The notes beneath the pieces are model-generated. The model was not told the DNA's origin, did not search any database, and was given only the letters and a program-made list of their open reading frames with translations. Shown here piece by piece: positions 26,201 through 38,400 of a stretch of 64,000 nucleotides of DNA. Source of the stretch: Adineta vaga (taxonomy: Eukaryota > Rotifera); contig CP075495.1 in the NCBI GenBank assembly GCA_021613535.1, positions 7,626,001-7,690,000 of the forward strand. The letters run 5' to 3'. The translations under genes were made by a program, and so were the position numbers. Every line of letters starts with the position of its first letter. Positions within the stretch are counted from its first letter, which is position 1.

Positions 26201-29200
26201 TGCTGTGCGATAAGCAGAAAAACGAATATCGTTTAAATTTGAAAATGATCTCATCAATTCCAACCTAAATGTAAAACAAAATTCTATCTAATGAAAATTT
26301 TTTCATCGAATTACATTTTTGGATGATCCCAAGATGTACATTGATCGGAATGACTAAATTTTGAAATCAAAAGAATGTCTCTATTAAGATATTCTAAATA
26401 AATATGAATTACTTAATAAAATAAGGAACTTTATTAAAAGCTACTGATCGTTGCCATGGATATTCGACTGATGTAGAATAGATATCATTTTCCGTATTTT
26501 TAACTGTATCTTGCAATGTTTGTACACGTTGTGATGTTGATTGAAGTAAATTTTCCCATCTACAGGAATAAAACGTATTTTATTTCATAGAGAATTTTCT
26601 GTATTATCATACCTTCGATTGAGTTCTTGTCCTTGATTAATTGCCTGAATATCATATTCACCTTCGATTGTATGTGCTAGTTGTTGAACATCATCGACCG
26701 ATGTTTTACATGACATGAGAGTTGATAGGAGACGCTAGAAAGAAAACAACGGAAAACGTTTCTTAGATGTACTGATCACAAGATTGTTTTTATGTTAGTG
26801 ATCATTGTATAGCCTTTCATTCTTATGGATAGCTAACGATACGTATCTAATGAAATCTCCACATCTGGCCTATATAATGGATAAACTATGTCGTCTTTTA
26901 TTTCTGTTTATACGTAATGTTAATAGTAATTATCAGAGATCTTCTGTTTCATTAATATTTGTTTTTCTAACGATACAAAGTTCGAATAATACTGTTCTGT
27001 CATGCAGATTAATGAATATTAACAACTGTTGCATCTTAACAGGCATATCTTAAAGCGCACATGTACACTCTCACACGTATTCGTACTCAAAAGGAGAAAG
27101 AAAGAAAGAAAAGAAATGTTTGATCGATGAATCGGAATAAAATCAGAATAGTTTTGAATAAAATCATCTGATATGTTCAAAAGAAAAAAAAGAAATGTAT
27201 GTGTCGTCAGTCAGTTGAAGTATGTAGACAAATAAAAATCATAGACATGGAAGTTTGTCTTTCGTCAATCGTTCTTAATAATTACGAACTATATTATAAG
27301 TAAATCGTCACGGAAGAATTATTCAAGGTTGTCTGTCATTGATCATCAAAATAAGAATGAAAGAATGAATACTACGATTAGATGTAAAATTTCGAAGAAA
27401 ATAGAAAAACGTAGGTTAGAAATGTCCATCTTCTTTTTGAAAACTATCGATATACCTGTACGTATCTATTGCGTAGAGCTGAATATGGCATTACAATGGA
27501 TTTATCAAAGGAATAATATGATAGAAAAAAGACGATCCCCAAAAATGATAACTACTACTCTGCTATTCATTTTCAAAATATAGAACGAACGAAAAATTGT
27601 CGAACACTTATATTATTTGTACATTTTTATATGGATGATTAGAGTGAATATTTCAATTACTTTTGCTTGTTCGATTTCACCTGGAACGTGATCAACGTTT
27701 ATAGCTCGTATATGTGGTTGATGAGCATGAGCAAGTTCAATTTCAAGTAAATGTGCATGTAATTGATCACACTTGTGACGTAATTCGTCTACTGCCTAGA
27801 TAATTGAAAAAAATCGAAGAAAAAAAGAACATGTACATATATATATATATATTTTTTTTCTTTCGTTTGCTTTAGTAAAATGATAAAAGTGAATAATAAT
27901 TACCGTTTGAGCACGTTGTAAAATTTTTAAACGATGTCGAACATTCGTATTCGCACTTTTCCAACGTTGACTTAATTGAAGAACATGCCGACGAACTTTA
28001 CGTAATGTTAAATCAGAATATTTTTTTAATGGTGGTGAAGGTGATGATGATGAGCCAATAATTCCTCCACTTTCGTCTATGAAATGAAAAGATATATCGA
28101 AAGTTAGTTATGAATACGAGAACAAAAAAGGTCAGGGTTAGACAGACAGATAGATATAGATCAGGAAAAAAAAAGAAGAGAAGTACTTTCTTTTTGACTG
28201 GTCGATTGTCATAACAAATCATATCGAACGAATAAAACAATCAAAAGCAAAGAAACGAACGACCTCTCTTTTACGCTTTTACTTACCAGCACTTTCAACA
28301 CCACTACTATCTTTGCTACTATCTGTCGTATATAAACGTTTGCCAGTTGAGATGACTTGTTCAACATATGGACGAAGATTTTGTTCAAGTTCCGTAACAA
28401 TATGCTAGAGAAAGAGAAAGAGAGAGAGAAAAGGGTCATTTATGCATATAAATAACAAAGAAAATAAAGACTACGGTTATTTCCTCTATTTGCATCAAGT
28501 ATCATTGAGTGTCACTTGATTATAAATGAATGGTGAACATCATAGATGGTTAAATTTCTTTTGTCATGTAAAGAGTGAGTTTTCTTTATGAATATTTAAC
28601 AAAAAGAAAATCAAAGGTTACTATAAACAATCTGTCAAAGACAATTAATCAAAAGGTTAAAAGATTTACATCTTCTTTTATTTGGATATCCCATCAAAAA
28701 TGATTAAATCAATAGATTTATTCTTTCGACTGGTCTCTATACCAATTTTTTTAATATAATTTCCGCTTATCTGATGTAATCAACTAAATACGAGCTTTTC
28801 TTTTCTCGTCTAAGTGTATTCTTATTCATTTAATACTTATATTTGAATAGACAACTTCAAAGATCGTCTTAGTAATTGTACCTGACAATCAGGAATAAGT
28901 CTTTCATAATCATTGATCGGTTGAATTGAATTCGTTCGGATTTGTTCTTCGATATCTCGTATATGTTTTAGTAAGAGATCAACATTATCAATAATTTGAT
29001 CCGTATTTGTTGATGATAAAATTTTCTTTCGATTATCTTCGAAATATCTTTGAGCCTGACGAAATCGTTGACGAAGATTTTCTACACGTTGTCGATTATC
29101 ATGAGTTAAATTAATTCGTCCTTCAATTTGTTGAAGACTTAACTAGAAAAAATATATAAAATCGAATGAATTTTTTTTCGTTGAAGAAAAAACAACCTTG

Positions 29201-32200
29201 AGGTTCGTTTCATTATTTTCATTTTGTTCGTATGAATTAAGATTCTCTTCAATTTCTTTAATATATTCATCAAAATCATCGATACTTTTCGATGTGTCAA
29301 CTGTTGCTAGTGGTGCTGTAAGACGATTTTTTTCTTGATCTATTAACCATTGACGTATTTGAGTTGTCATTACTTTTGGATAGTTATTGATTAGATTTGA
29401 TAATTCATTATTGTCTGTTCGAATATCATTTTCTGTATTAAAATGTGAAACAAAATTGACACGTAGTTGATCAATATGTTCCGTATCGATTAACATTTGT
29501 TTTAGTATCGATTGTCGAGTGATCAGTTCATCATGTACTATTAAAAAAAAAGAAGAAGAAAATAAACACGTAGACAAAGAAATATAAAACAGATATTATT
29601 ACATTGCTCCGGTAGATAAAATTTCACATTAGATTTTGTTTGATGTTGTTCATTAGAAGTATGTTGATCAATATTTGTTAAGAAAGTCTATTCAAAAGGA
29701 AGAACCATTAACTTTCTTTTTCTCTGATGTAGTTTTACTTTAATCTGATTTTGAAGTCGTTCGATTTCCTGACGATTGCCTAATTGGACCACAATGTTTA
29801 ATAATATTTTTGCTTCGTCAATTAATTTTTGTTGAGACTGTTGTTCCGATGATGTTGATGCTGTTTCGACAGCTGGAGAATCAGTGACTAAGAAGAAAAG
29901 TGACAATGTACAGCTACTCGATAATTATGCTGTAAGGATATAAAAACGGTGAACTATGGCTCTCTACTAAGGAGAAATATATAAGAGAAGAGAGAAGAAA
30001 GGTGCAGAAAGAAGAAAAAAAAGAGAGAATGAATGAATGAACAGTGAAGAACTTGAAATCATGTGCTCACTCAAGAGACATACAAAAAGAGAGAAAAAGC
30101 AAGATGATGATGATCATCATCATCATCATCAACTCACTTCAGGCGGTATATGTCTGTACTTCACAACGGTAACGAAGAACAAGAGACTACAAATTGCGTC
30201 AGGCGACGCGTCAATGAAGATGTTGTGCACGATATATATGAATATGTATATCTATAGTCATGTTTATTATTATGTGAGTTGTAACTAATTAGAATGAACT
30301 TAGTGAAAAAAAATGAATTCTCATTATCAATCTTGTCCGTATAATCACGTATCAGATTTTATGATGTAATTAACAATATTTCTATTGATTTCAATCTTTT
30401 CGTTTTTGCATTTAAACAAGCATGTACGGATGTGTTTATCTATGAGATCGTTTTAATAGTGATGATTCAGTCATAGACACGAACATCTATCTGATGAGAC
30501 AAATAATAGAAGAAAAAAAAAGATAACTTAGCGTTCGATTTCTTCTATTAAACAACGAAACATCGGATACGAAAAGAAATACTAAAGACAAGATGCGAGA
30601 GAAATTTAATTATATCTTTGTCTCGATTTTTCTCATGTGTCATGTCTAGGCTTTATCTATCTATCTCTCTCTCTCTCTATATATATATATGTGTTATTCA
30701 TAAATTTCTTTTAGTGATTATTATTAGTACTTCTTGTCGAGATGAGAAATAGAATGAATTAAGTTAACATGCAATCGATAGAGAAATAACTGTTAGTTCT
30801 AATGATAATATACATGGAAATGTTCTTCGTTGTTATAGTTATTTAGATAAAGAACATTAAAAAAAGGAGAAGAAATTTACTTTGCGATGTTAATTGATTC
30901 CACATTTGAATTAAATTTTCAATTTTATCTTTAACACCATGATCATTTAATTGACTGCATTTAATTAACTCATCAAAATGTTGTTTTCGTTCGTTTAAAG
31001 CTAATTGTATTGACTTTAAAAAAAACGAAAGAGATATATTTCAATGAATTTCATAGAATGAAATTTTACTTGACTGTCAATAGTTTTCGAATCATTAATA
31101 AATTTTGTTAACCAATTAATCAATGAATCTAACTCGACAAGAAATCCACGTTGTTGTTCAATACGATTTTCTAACTGAATACGTGCTGTTGTGACGCACT
31201 TTGCAATCTACGAATAAGTGATAAAAATAAGAATAGTAATAAGAAAAAAAGACAAAGTATCACGTACTTCTGTCAATTCATCAGCTAACGAACGAGTTAC
31301 TTCGCTTGTTATCATCTGATCATTTTGTTTTAATCGACAGTTTTCATCGAGTAAACTTTTTAATCGATTGATTTCATGCTCACAGTCCTTGAATGAATCG
31401 AAAAAGAGAAAAGAAAAGATAGATTCATTCTGTTTTTTCTTCTTTCGTGTAAGTTTTATCAAACAAACTTTGAGTTGACAGAGAAGATTATGATTGGTCA
31501 GATCATTATCGGATGTATTAAATGATCCGTGAAGACTTTTTTCACCATCAATCATATTCTGACTGTCTATCATCAAATGTTCTTGTTGATGGATTAATTC
31601 TTTAGCTAATGTAAGCCAACTTTCGATATAGTGAACGAGATTTTCATTCTGTTGTGATAAACGATCTTCATCTTTAGTTCGTTCAGGTGATGCAAAACGG
31701 GATGCATGCCTAAAGGTAAAACATACAAAACCATTTGGAATACATTTTGTCATTATATAAATATATTAGCTTCAGGGATAAACAGATAGAAATGAGTATT
31801 TAGAAATGAGAAAAGAGATAAAGAAGATAAAATCACCTTTCTTTGAGTGTATTTAATCCTTCAATAAGAATTGCCCATTGTTCCTTAACATCAGTTATTT
31901 CACTTGCCATTTTGGCTGCATGTTCATCAGGTAAATCAGCAACCATCGTTCGATTTAAGACAGTTGCACGTTCTAATAATGTTTTATATTTGCTTAACTC
32001 ATCGAGATTCTAATCGAATAGAAATAAAAACAAAAGTGAGTATTTTTAATGCGACAAAGATAATTATAGGTCATTATGTTATAATTCAATTGTGATGATC
32101 GATTAAATTTCTACTAACATCGATTTCAAGTGAAAAGTTTAAATTCACTTTTCTTCATAAAATAAACATTATAACATACTTTGATGATCAATGATGCTCG

Positions 32201-33470
32201 TTGTTTATTAACTGATTGTAACACTTCATGGATATTAGCATTTGTCGTTGACAACCATAGAGACAGACGTTCAATATATTGTTTATATTCAACGAATGGA
32301 CGTGTATCAGCCATGGTAAGACTATAATGTTTTTTATAATCGTCACATAAACGTGAATATTCGTTTGATAAACGTTCGACAAGTGATGAGGTCGAACCAA
32401 GTTGTTTGGCGGTGTGAACGGCTGGGGCAAGGCTATTAATAGCGTCTTTGATAGCCTAGAAAATATTGATTGAATACATATATCAATTTGATTGACAAGC
32501 TTGTTGTTTTATGACAATTCTACTAGTGTTGAAGGTTTTTCTGTTACTTTATTCATTACTCACTCTATTAGATGAACGATTTTTCTTGTTCTTATTATAG
32601 AACTTTTCCTGTCTCTATTATCCTAAGGGTTGTCAAGAAAGAAGAAAAGAAGAAGAAGAAAAAGAAAATGAGTTATGAAAAGCTCTTCTTCTCGTCTTCT
32701 TTGACTAGAACACACAATGGCTACTGTTTTTACTTTCTATATATATATATATATACATTATATAGATGTGTATATGTTTGATGAGTAATCAAGTGTAGGA
32801 AAAAGAGAAAGTTCCGAGCTATTACGGAACATACAAAGATGACTAAATAGTTCTAATAGTTGCAATATATGAATGTTAGATTCATTAGAGGTGAAAAAGA
32901 ATACAAAAAAAGTTTTCCGTTTTTTTATCCTGTTCTCTCCGTTTAATTAGACGTATACATATTCATATGAAGTATAAGTCAATGATGAAATTGTTTCTTT
33001 AAAAAGAAAATCTTTCTTTCTTTGTTCTATTCAATTAGAATTTCTATTCATTTAGAGTTATTCAGAAGTAAAACTTGTACAATAAAATGTAGATAATGAT
33101 GTATTAAATTAGAATGTAAACATTTGCTTTATAAAAGAAAATATCGAATACATGAAGGCAACAATTTCAATTAACATTTTCCTTATGTAATATCGAAGAT
33201 ATAGTCTATAGAAGAAGCGATTGTAATCTGAGTATAGCACGATTTGATTTTGTCAAGGTTTGAAGGTGAATGAAGAATCTGATCAAAGTGAATATATGTA
33301 TATCTTACTTGAAGTTTAGTTGTTAAATCATTATTTTCATCGGTTAATTCTTTCTGATTTGTTAAAATGGATAGGTGTTTACTTAATGTTGATATGGATG
33401 ATAATAATTTCTGGACACAATGAGTGAAATCAGCAGGTATTTTCTCGTCTTGCTCTGTAGGCGATGACAT
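23263..33470 (-). CDS. DMD: Dystrophin, C-terminal part: spectrin-like repeats, WW, EF-hands, ZZ, coiled coils
   Basis: Links the cortical cytoskeleton to membrane dystroglycan and binds dystrobrevin and syntrophin. About 29 exons. It starts at the ATG exon 33309-33470 ([10 protein letters not shown]), which has an in-frame TAA just upstream. Spectrin-like helical repeats run to about 26600. A complete WW domain follows ([15 protein letters not shown] then [13 protein letters not shown]). The EF-hand region reads [38 protein letters not shown] and [19 protein letters not shown]. The ZZ finger has [20 protein letters not shown] and CDICQNCFF. Leucine-rich coiled coils follow ([35 protein letters not shown]), and the protein ends [20 protein letters not shown]. 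Similarity to the dystrophin cysteine-rich region is very high. Longer introns lie at 24977-25600, 26740-27660, 28410-28880 and 29890-30880. Confidence 0.9.
24307..26560 (-). other. Dystroglycan-binding module exons (WW, EF-hands, ZZ)
   Basis: Exons here encode the most conserved block of dystrophin. WW exons lie near 26450 and 26330. EF-hand exons are at about 26265-25905, 25850-25758 and 25706-25605, then 24975-24900 after a 0.6-kb intron. The ZZ exon at about 24840-24560 has the Cys pairs CNIC and CDIC. Split codons at each junction restore the expected residues, for example AA plus T gives Asn in YFINH, which confirms the splice sites read here. Confidence 0.85.
33309..33470 (-). other. 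First exon of the C-terminal dystrophin transcript
   Basis: This 162-bp exon encodes 54 residues from [10 protein letters not shown] to TKLQ and ends at a GTAAGA donor in phase 0. An in-frame TAA lies four codons before the ATG with no acceptor AG between them, so it behaves as a true first exon. The next exon (from about 32456, [13 protein letters not shown]) is also phase 0. Confidence 0.7.
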
Positions 33471-34617
33471 TGAGAAGAAGTTTTAGTATCGAGGAAAAGT
33501 CTGAGGACAGACAATGTGATGATGAATTTGTATGTTAGCTTGATGAGAACAATACAAGACAGCGATAACAAGAAAAAGATATGAGATAGAAAAGAGACGA
33601 AAGAAAGGCAAATCTAGTAACGTCTAATTGTCGCCTATGTCAATAGTGTATGAAGGATGACTGCGAAATAAACAGACGAGCTAAATCAGATACTCGATCG
33701 AAATCATCAGGGTCGTTATTCGCATGTGTATGAGAAGGAAAGAACGTGTAAAGAAATAGTTAATTGTTTTGATGGTAATAGCAATGGCTGTGTATATGTT
33801 GATTTGATCAGTTTTTCCCTTTACTCTTATTCTCTATGTCTCTGTGTCTCTCTCTCTCTCTCGATATATATGTATATGTCTCTATCTGTCTTAGTCGGTC
33901 GGAGGTAACGATGATAGGGGGGAAAAAAAGCAAGGACGGCATTGCATATCGTTGATGCTTCTTCGCATTCCTTCTCTATTTCTTTTCTTCCGTTTTTTTA
34001 TCTTTCTTCTATGCAGATGTATAAAAGACCAAATTTATGTACAATCGATCTGTTCGTATTCCCATTGCCATCACTGACAGAGAGAAATGACTATTTTTCT
34101 ATAATAAACAAAACGACATATGCATCGCAGTCGGCGTCGCCATCATTGCTGATGTTGTTGTCTATATCTTCTAGCGATGAAATACTAATTCATATTAATA
34201 TGAGATATATACTGATAACCTCAATTTATATCCATAAAGTTTTCTTATAGCAAATACTTATATATTTATTAAAAGAAAAAAAAAGAAAGAGATGAGAAAA
34301 GATTTTGAAAAAGAAAACGACACAAATTGTACTAGGAAAATGTGCGAACGAGAGACATGATTTTGAAATAGAAAAGAAATAAAGACAGATGCAAAAAAAG
34401 TATATATTTCTTTCGTTAAAACACTGCGCATTGGTACCGACATTGAAAAGAAATCAATCGGAAGAAAAAAACAAAAGATGAAGAAAAAGAAAAAGAGAAA
34501 AGCGCACGTATACACACAGCAAACAATGTTTCATTTTTCTACTAATAGAATATAGGTAGGATTAACTCTCTTTTTTGCTATATATATATATATCAACATG
34601 GGAGTTTTGTTTGCATC
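33471..34617 (-). promoter_or_regulatory. Gap between the two dystrophin parts: 3' end of one, promoter of the other
   Basis: About 1.15 kb. On the minus strand it begins as the 3' untranslated region after the stop at 34618, with an AATAAA at 34265-34270 about 350 nt downstream. The remainder should hold the promoter for the exon at 33470. It contains CT/GA tracts (33845-33862) and AT runs. No further coding exon is recognised. Confidence 0.5.
34265..34270 (-). terminator. Candidate poly(A) signal AATAAA
   Basis: AATAAA on the minus strand about 350 nt after the stop of the N-terminal dystrophin part. It supports transcript termination here, although the motif is common by chance in AT-rich DNA. 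Confidence 0.4.
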
Positions 34618-35445
34618 TTAATTGGCGATACGTGTTGGATGTCGGCCAACATTTTGTGGTGAATAAGTTTGTGGTTCAAAGCATTGTTGACGATATGTGC
34701 CACCACCAGCAGCAGCAGCACTACTACTTCCTTGTTGTTCACTATGAAAATAAGATGGATTTTCTTCTTGATTACTAATATTCATTTGTCGAAAACTATT
34801 CGATGAAGCAAGTGTAGCATTTGTATTCGAATTTTCATATCGAACAGGTATCGATCGATTTAATGTTTGAGTTTGACCACTAGCACTTGCTGAACGTACT
34901 TGTTGTTGTTGTGTTTGACCACTAGATTCTTGATGTTGTTGTCTATGAGATTCACCACGTGATGTACTTCGTTCAGCAACATGTTTGTCAATAATACGTT
35001 CACGATAAGTCATCGGTTGTTGTGGATAAAAATTGGGTGGTGGAGGTGGCTGTGGTAATAGATTTTGTTGTAATGGAAAACCACCATTTGGCATACTAGC
35101 TGATTTTGATATTGAATTTTGATAGTTATCTTGATAGCCTTGTTGATTCGATGATTGTTTTGTATATTGAACATTGGAACGTTCATATGAACGATAACGT
35201 GGTTGTAAAATAGGTGATGATGGTGCGCTTAATGTACGATGATCAATAGCTTTCAAACTACGTACACGTAATAATGGTTGTAATTGATATTCTTCATGAG
35301 ATGGAATATAACGTGTATTATCATCCATTTTATAACGTTCAAGTGAATGTACTGTTTTACGATATTTAGCATTATGATGCGGTGCTGGTTCACTTATAAC
35401 TGAACGTGCATCATCAATATCAAAAATAAAATCGGAATCGAATTC
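34618..35445 (-). other. Disordered terminal exon of N-terminal dystrophin
   Basis: An 828-bp phase-0 exon of 275 codons plus stop, after a TTCTAG acceptor. It is rich in Gln, Ser, Asn, Pro and Tyr, with a [14 protein letters not shown] run and an Ala/Gly run near the end. No domain was recognised. The stop is unambiguous, so any full-length dystrophin mRNA must skip this exon. Confidence 0.75.
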
Positions 35446-38400
35446 CTAGAATAGAAAAACAAATAAGAAAATTTGTTGCTAGGTTTTTTTTTCTTCATCT
35501 GATAAGAATTTTCTCAAGAGACTCATAAATCTATAAGCACTGACAATGATAACTGATTTGATAATCGACGGTCTCAGTTAATACAATTTTGAATAATGAT
35601 GATAATACCACCATGGTTATTATAAATGAAATTATCCATTAACTAGCGTACTAAACGCTATGTACAAGAAGAACGAAGTCTCAAGAAATACACATATCCG
35701 AAAACAAATTCCAGGATATATGTTCACAAAGCAAAAAAATCGTTTTTGTATTTCGAACTAATTCGCTCACAAAGAACGATTTAATTGATTAAAAATACCA
35801 GAGAATTATAACTTTAAAAGATCAACTCCAAATTTAATTTCCATAAGCATTCAACATTAAATAATTAACCAAATAAAATATAATGAAATAATTATCTATC
35901 ATCATTGACCGATCGATTTCTTTTTTTCTTCCTCATCATCAAATTAAGAATTTTCTATTACTTATGATAGTTACATACCCGTTCGTTTGGTACTGTTCTC
36001 TCTGCTGTACGAATATGTTGTTCATATCGTTCATTATATCGAAAAACTTCATCACCATTTTGATGATATTCTGAACGAGTTTTGAGACTTTCCAAACAAT
36101 CCTATTTAATTATCGAAAGAAAAGAATCAATTTATTTTTCTATTTTCTTTTCAATTAAATGATTTTACTCGAAGTCGATTGATTTTTTCTCGTATTCGAC
36201 GTGCTTGTTCAACATCAGTTTTTTCAATAATATAAGCTCGTTCTTCTGTTTCACGTATGATTTTTTCAATTTCTTCATATTCTGGCCGATCACGAACCGT
36301 TCGATCCTAAAATCAGAAATATTATACATATAGTTGTATGCGATAAAGCAACTATCCAAAACGATTCGAGCAAAAAATATTCGTGCGCAGAGCAATCCAC
36401 ATGCGACGAAGCAAAGAATGAATAAGTTAAGAAAGAAAAGAAAAAGAAATATGAAGTCATACTCGTCTAGATAATCTCCGATGTTTCATATCAGAATCTT
36501 CATCACTATCTTCTTGATTTTCATATAAACGTTCGATTAATTTCATATAAGCCAAACAACGTAAATATTTTTTCTTAAAATCCTCATCAATAACGCCATT
36601 TGTTGTACTTATATCTGATGATTCCGATGGTGAACGATGATGTGTTTTACGTTCTGTACGATTGTATCGTTTTTCTGAATAAAATTCTCGGCGAACACCA
36701 TCAGATTGATCATCTGGAATATTATTAGCAGTTGATGTTGTTGTTGTTGTCGATGTTTGCTGTTGTTGTTGCTGCTGATGATGTTGTTGTTGTTCTTGAG
36801 TACGTTTCTCCTGTGTTTCCTGCAAGAATTATGTTGCGTGGTGGATACGGGGGAAACAATGCGAAATATCTATCTAACTAAATTTTCTATTCTACTAAAC
36901 TAGTTATCATTAAAACCAATAACCATACTACTACCGAGCAATAACAAAAAAAGAACCCGTTTATCTACAGAACAAAAACCAACCTGAATAATCTGAATAC
37001 GACGTTGTAATTCTTCAAATTTTCGTGTAATCGTTTCAATATCAGGACCAACAAGTCGACTGTATTTTTCACTTTTTGATACAAGATCTTGACCAAGATT
37101 GAGAATTTCATCAAGTTGTATTCTGACACTACGTAATTCTTCTTGAACTTGCTAAAAATATAAAGAAATTGTAGGTCGCTTTATTGATGATTTTCTTTTT
37201 GCTACGAACCGATATTCTTGTTAGATCAAGAACACGTTCGGCATCTAATAGAAGTGATTCAAGTTTATCCAAACGTATCAAGATGTTTTGATATATATGA
37301 GTAAATCGTTGATAATCATCTTCAAGCCTTCGTACTTGATCCTGGAAATAGAAAGGTAAAAGATTTTATTTCGTTATTATTATTATTATTATTATCATTA
37401 TTAGTTTAGATTTCTTTCAAGAAAATTATTTATAGAATATCGATGATAACTACCTTGCGTAAACCGATCGGATAGATAATATATTCAATAGGAGAAAGAG
37501 TTGTTGATGACGATGCTGAAATACCTGATGATGAATCATATCCCGATTCAAATGGAATATAAAGTAAATTATGATAACGACGTGATGGTTCAGAAAGTGA
37601 TGACGTCGAACGTTTGACGCCAGTCCTCATTCTGTCCTCGTCGTTTCGATATTCTGAAGACGACAATAGATATAATAACGATATCAATTATAAATAGGAC
37701 GAGAAAAGGGTAGAAGCGAAGACAAAAAAGATCCTGATGGGAATATATACAAAAAGGAAAATAGTGTATAATAGATGATTTGGCTTAGTAACACCTATTT
37801 ATCAATTGTCCTCATCTTTCTTCATTGTCGTTAGGTGATGATAGCTAGAGAGAAATAGAGAAAGAAAAAGATTTAGCCAACCGATCACAAGGAGAAAAGA
37901 TAGTTACAGTATGCGTTCACATATAAAGTCAAGAGAGACAGGGGGTGATTGATGATGATCAAGCAAACAAGTTCGACCATTCTGTATAAACATTGGATAA
38001 AGAACGTTACTGTTGTTACTAGCATTTTTTGCTTTTTCTTCATTCAACTAGTCTTCCTATTAAATCAATGTTCGCTTGTTGACATGCACAGTATGTGAGT
38101 AGGAGTTTGGGAAATATCAGATGTAATTAGCAGAAAGGAGCCAAGGTTGAATCACTATTTATCGTTGTACGAAAGAGAAGAAAAGAAGACGGGAAAGAGA
38201 GAGAGAGAAAAATGCAAGTCTCTATCGATTTTTTTCTTTCATGATAATATGTTAGAGAATGTATCGATGATATATACGAAGAAGATGTGTATAGCAATGT
38301 CAGTCACGAAACAAGACAGTAATATTTTTGGCAAGTAGGAAAAGGAGTCGATGTGTTTTTTTTGTTGTTTTCTATGTTGGCACTAATGGATATGAGTCGA

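Noticed and set aside
30037-30288. Plus-strand frame with a His run inside a dystrophin intron
   Set aside because: It arises from a GAT/CAT repeat (about 30103-30130) in intron sequence on the opposite strand.
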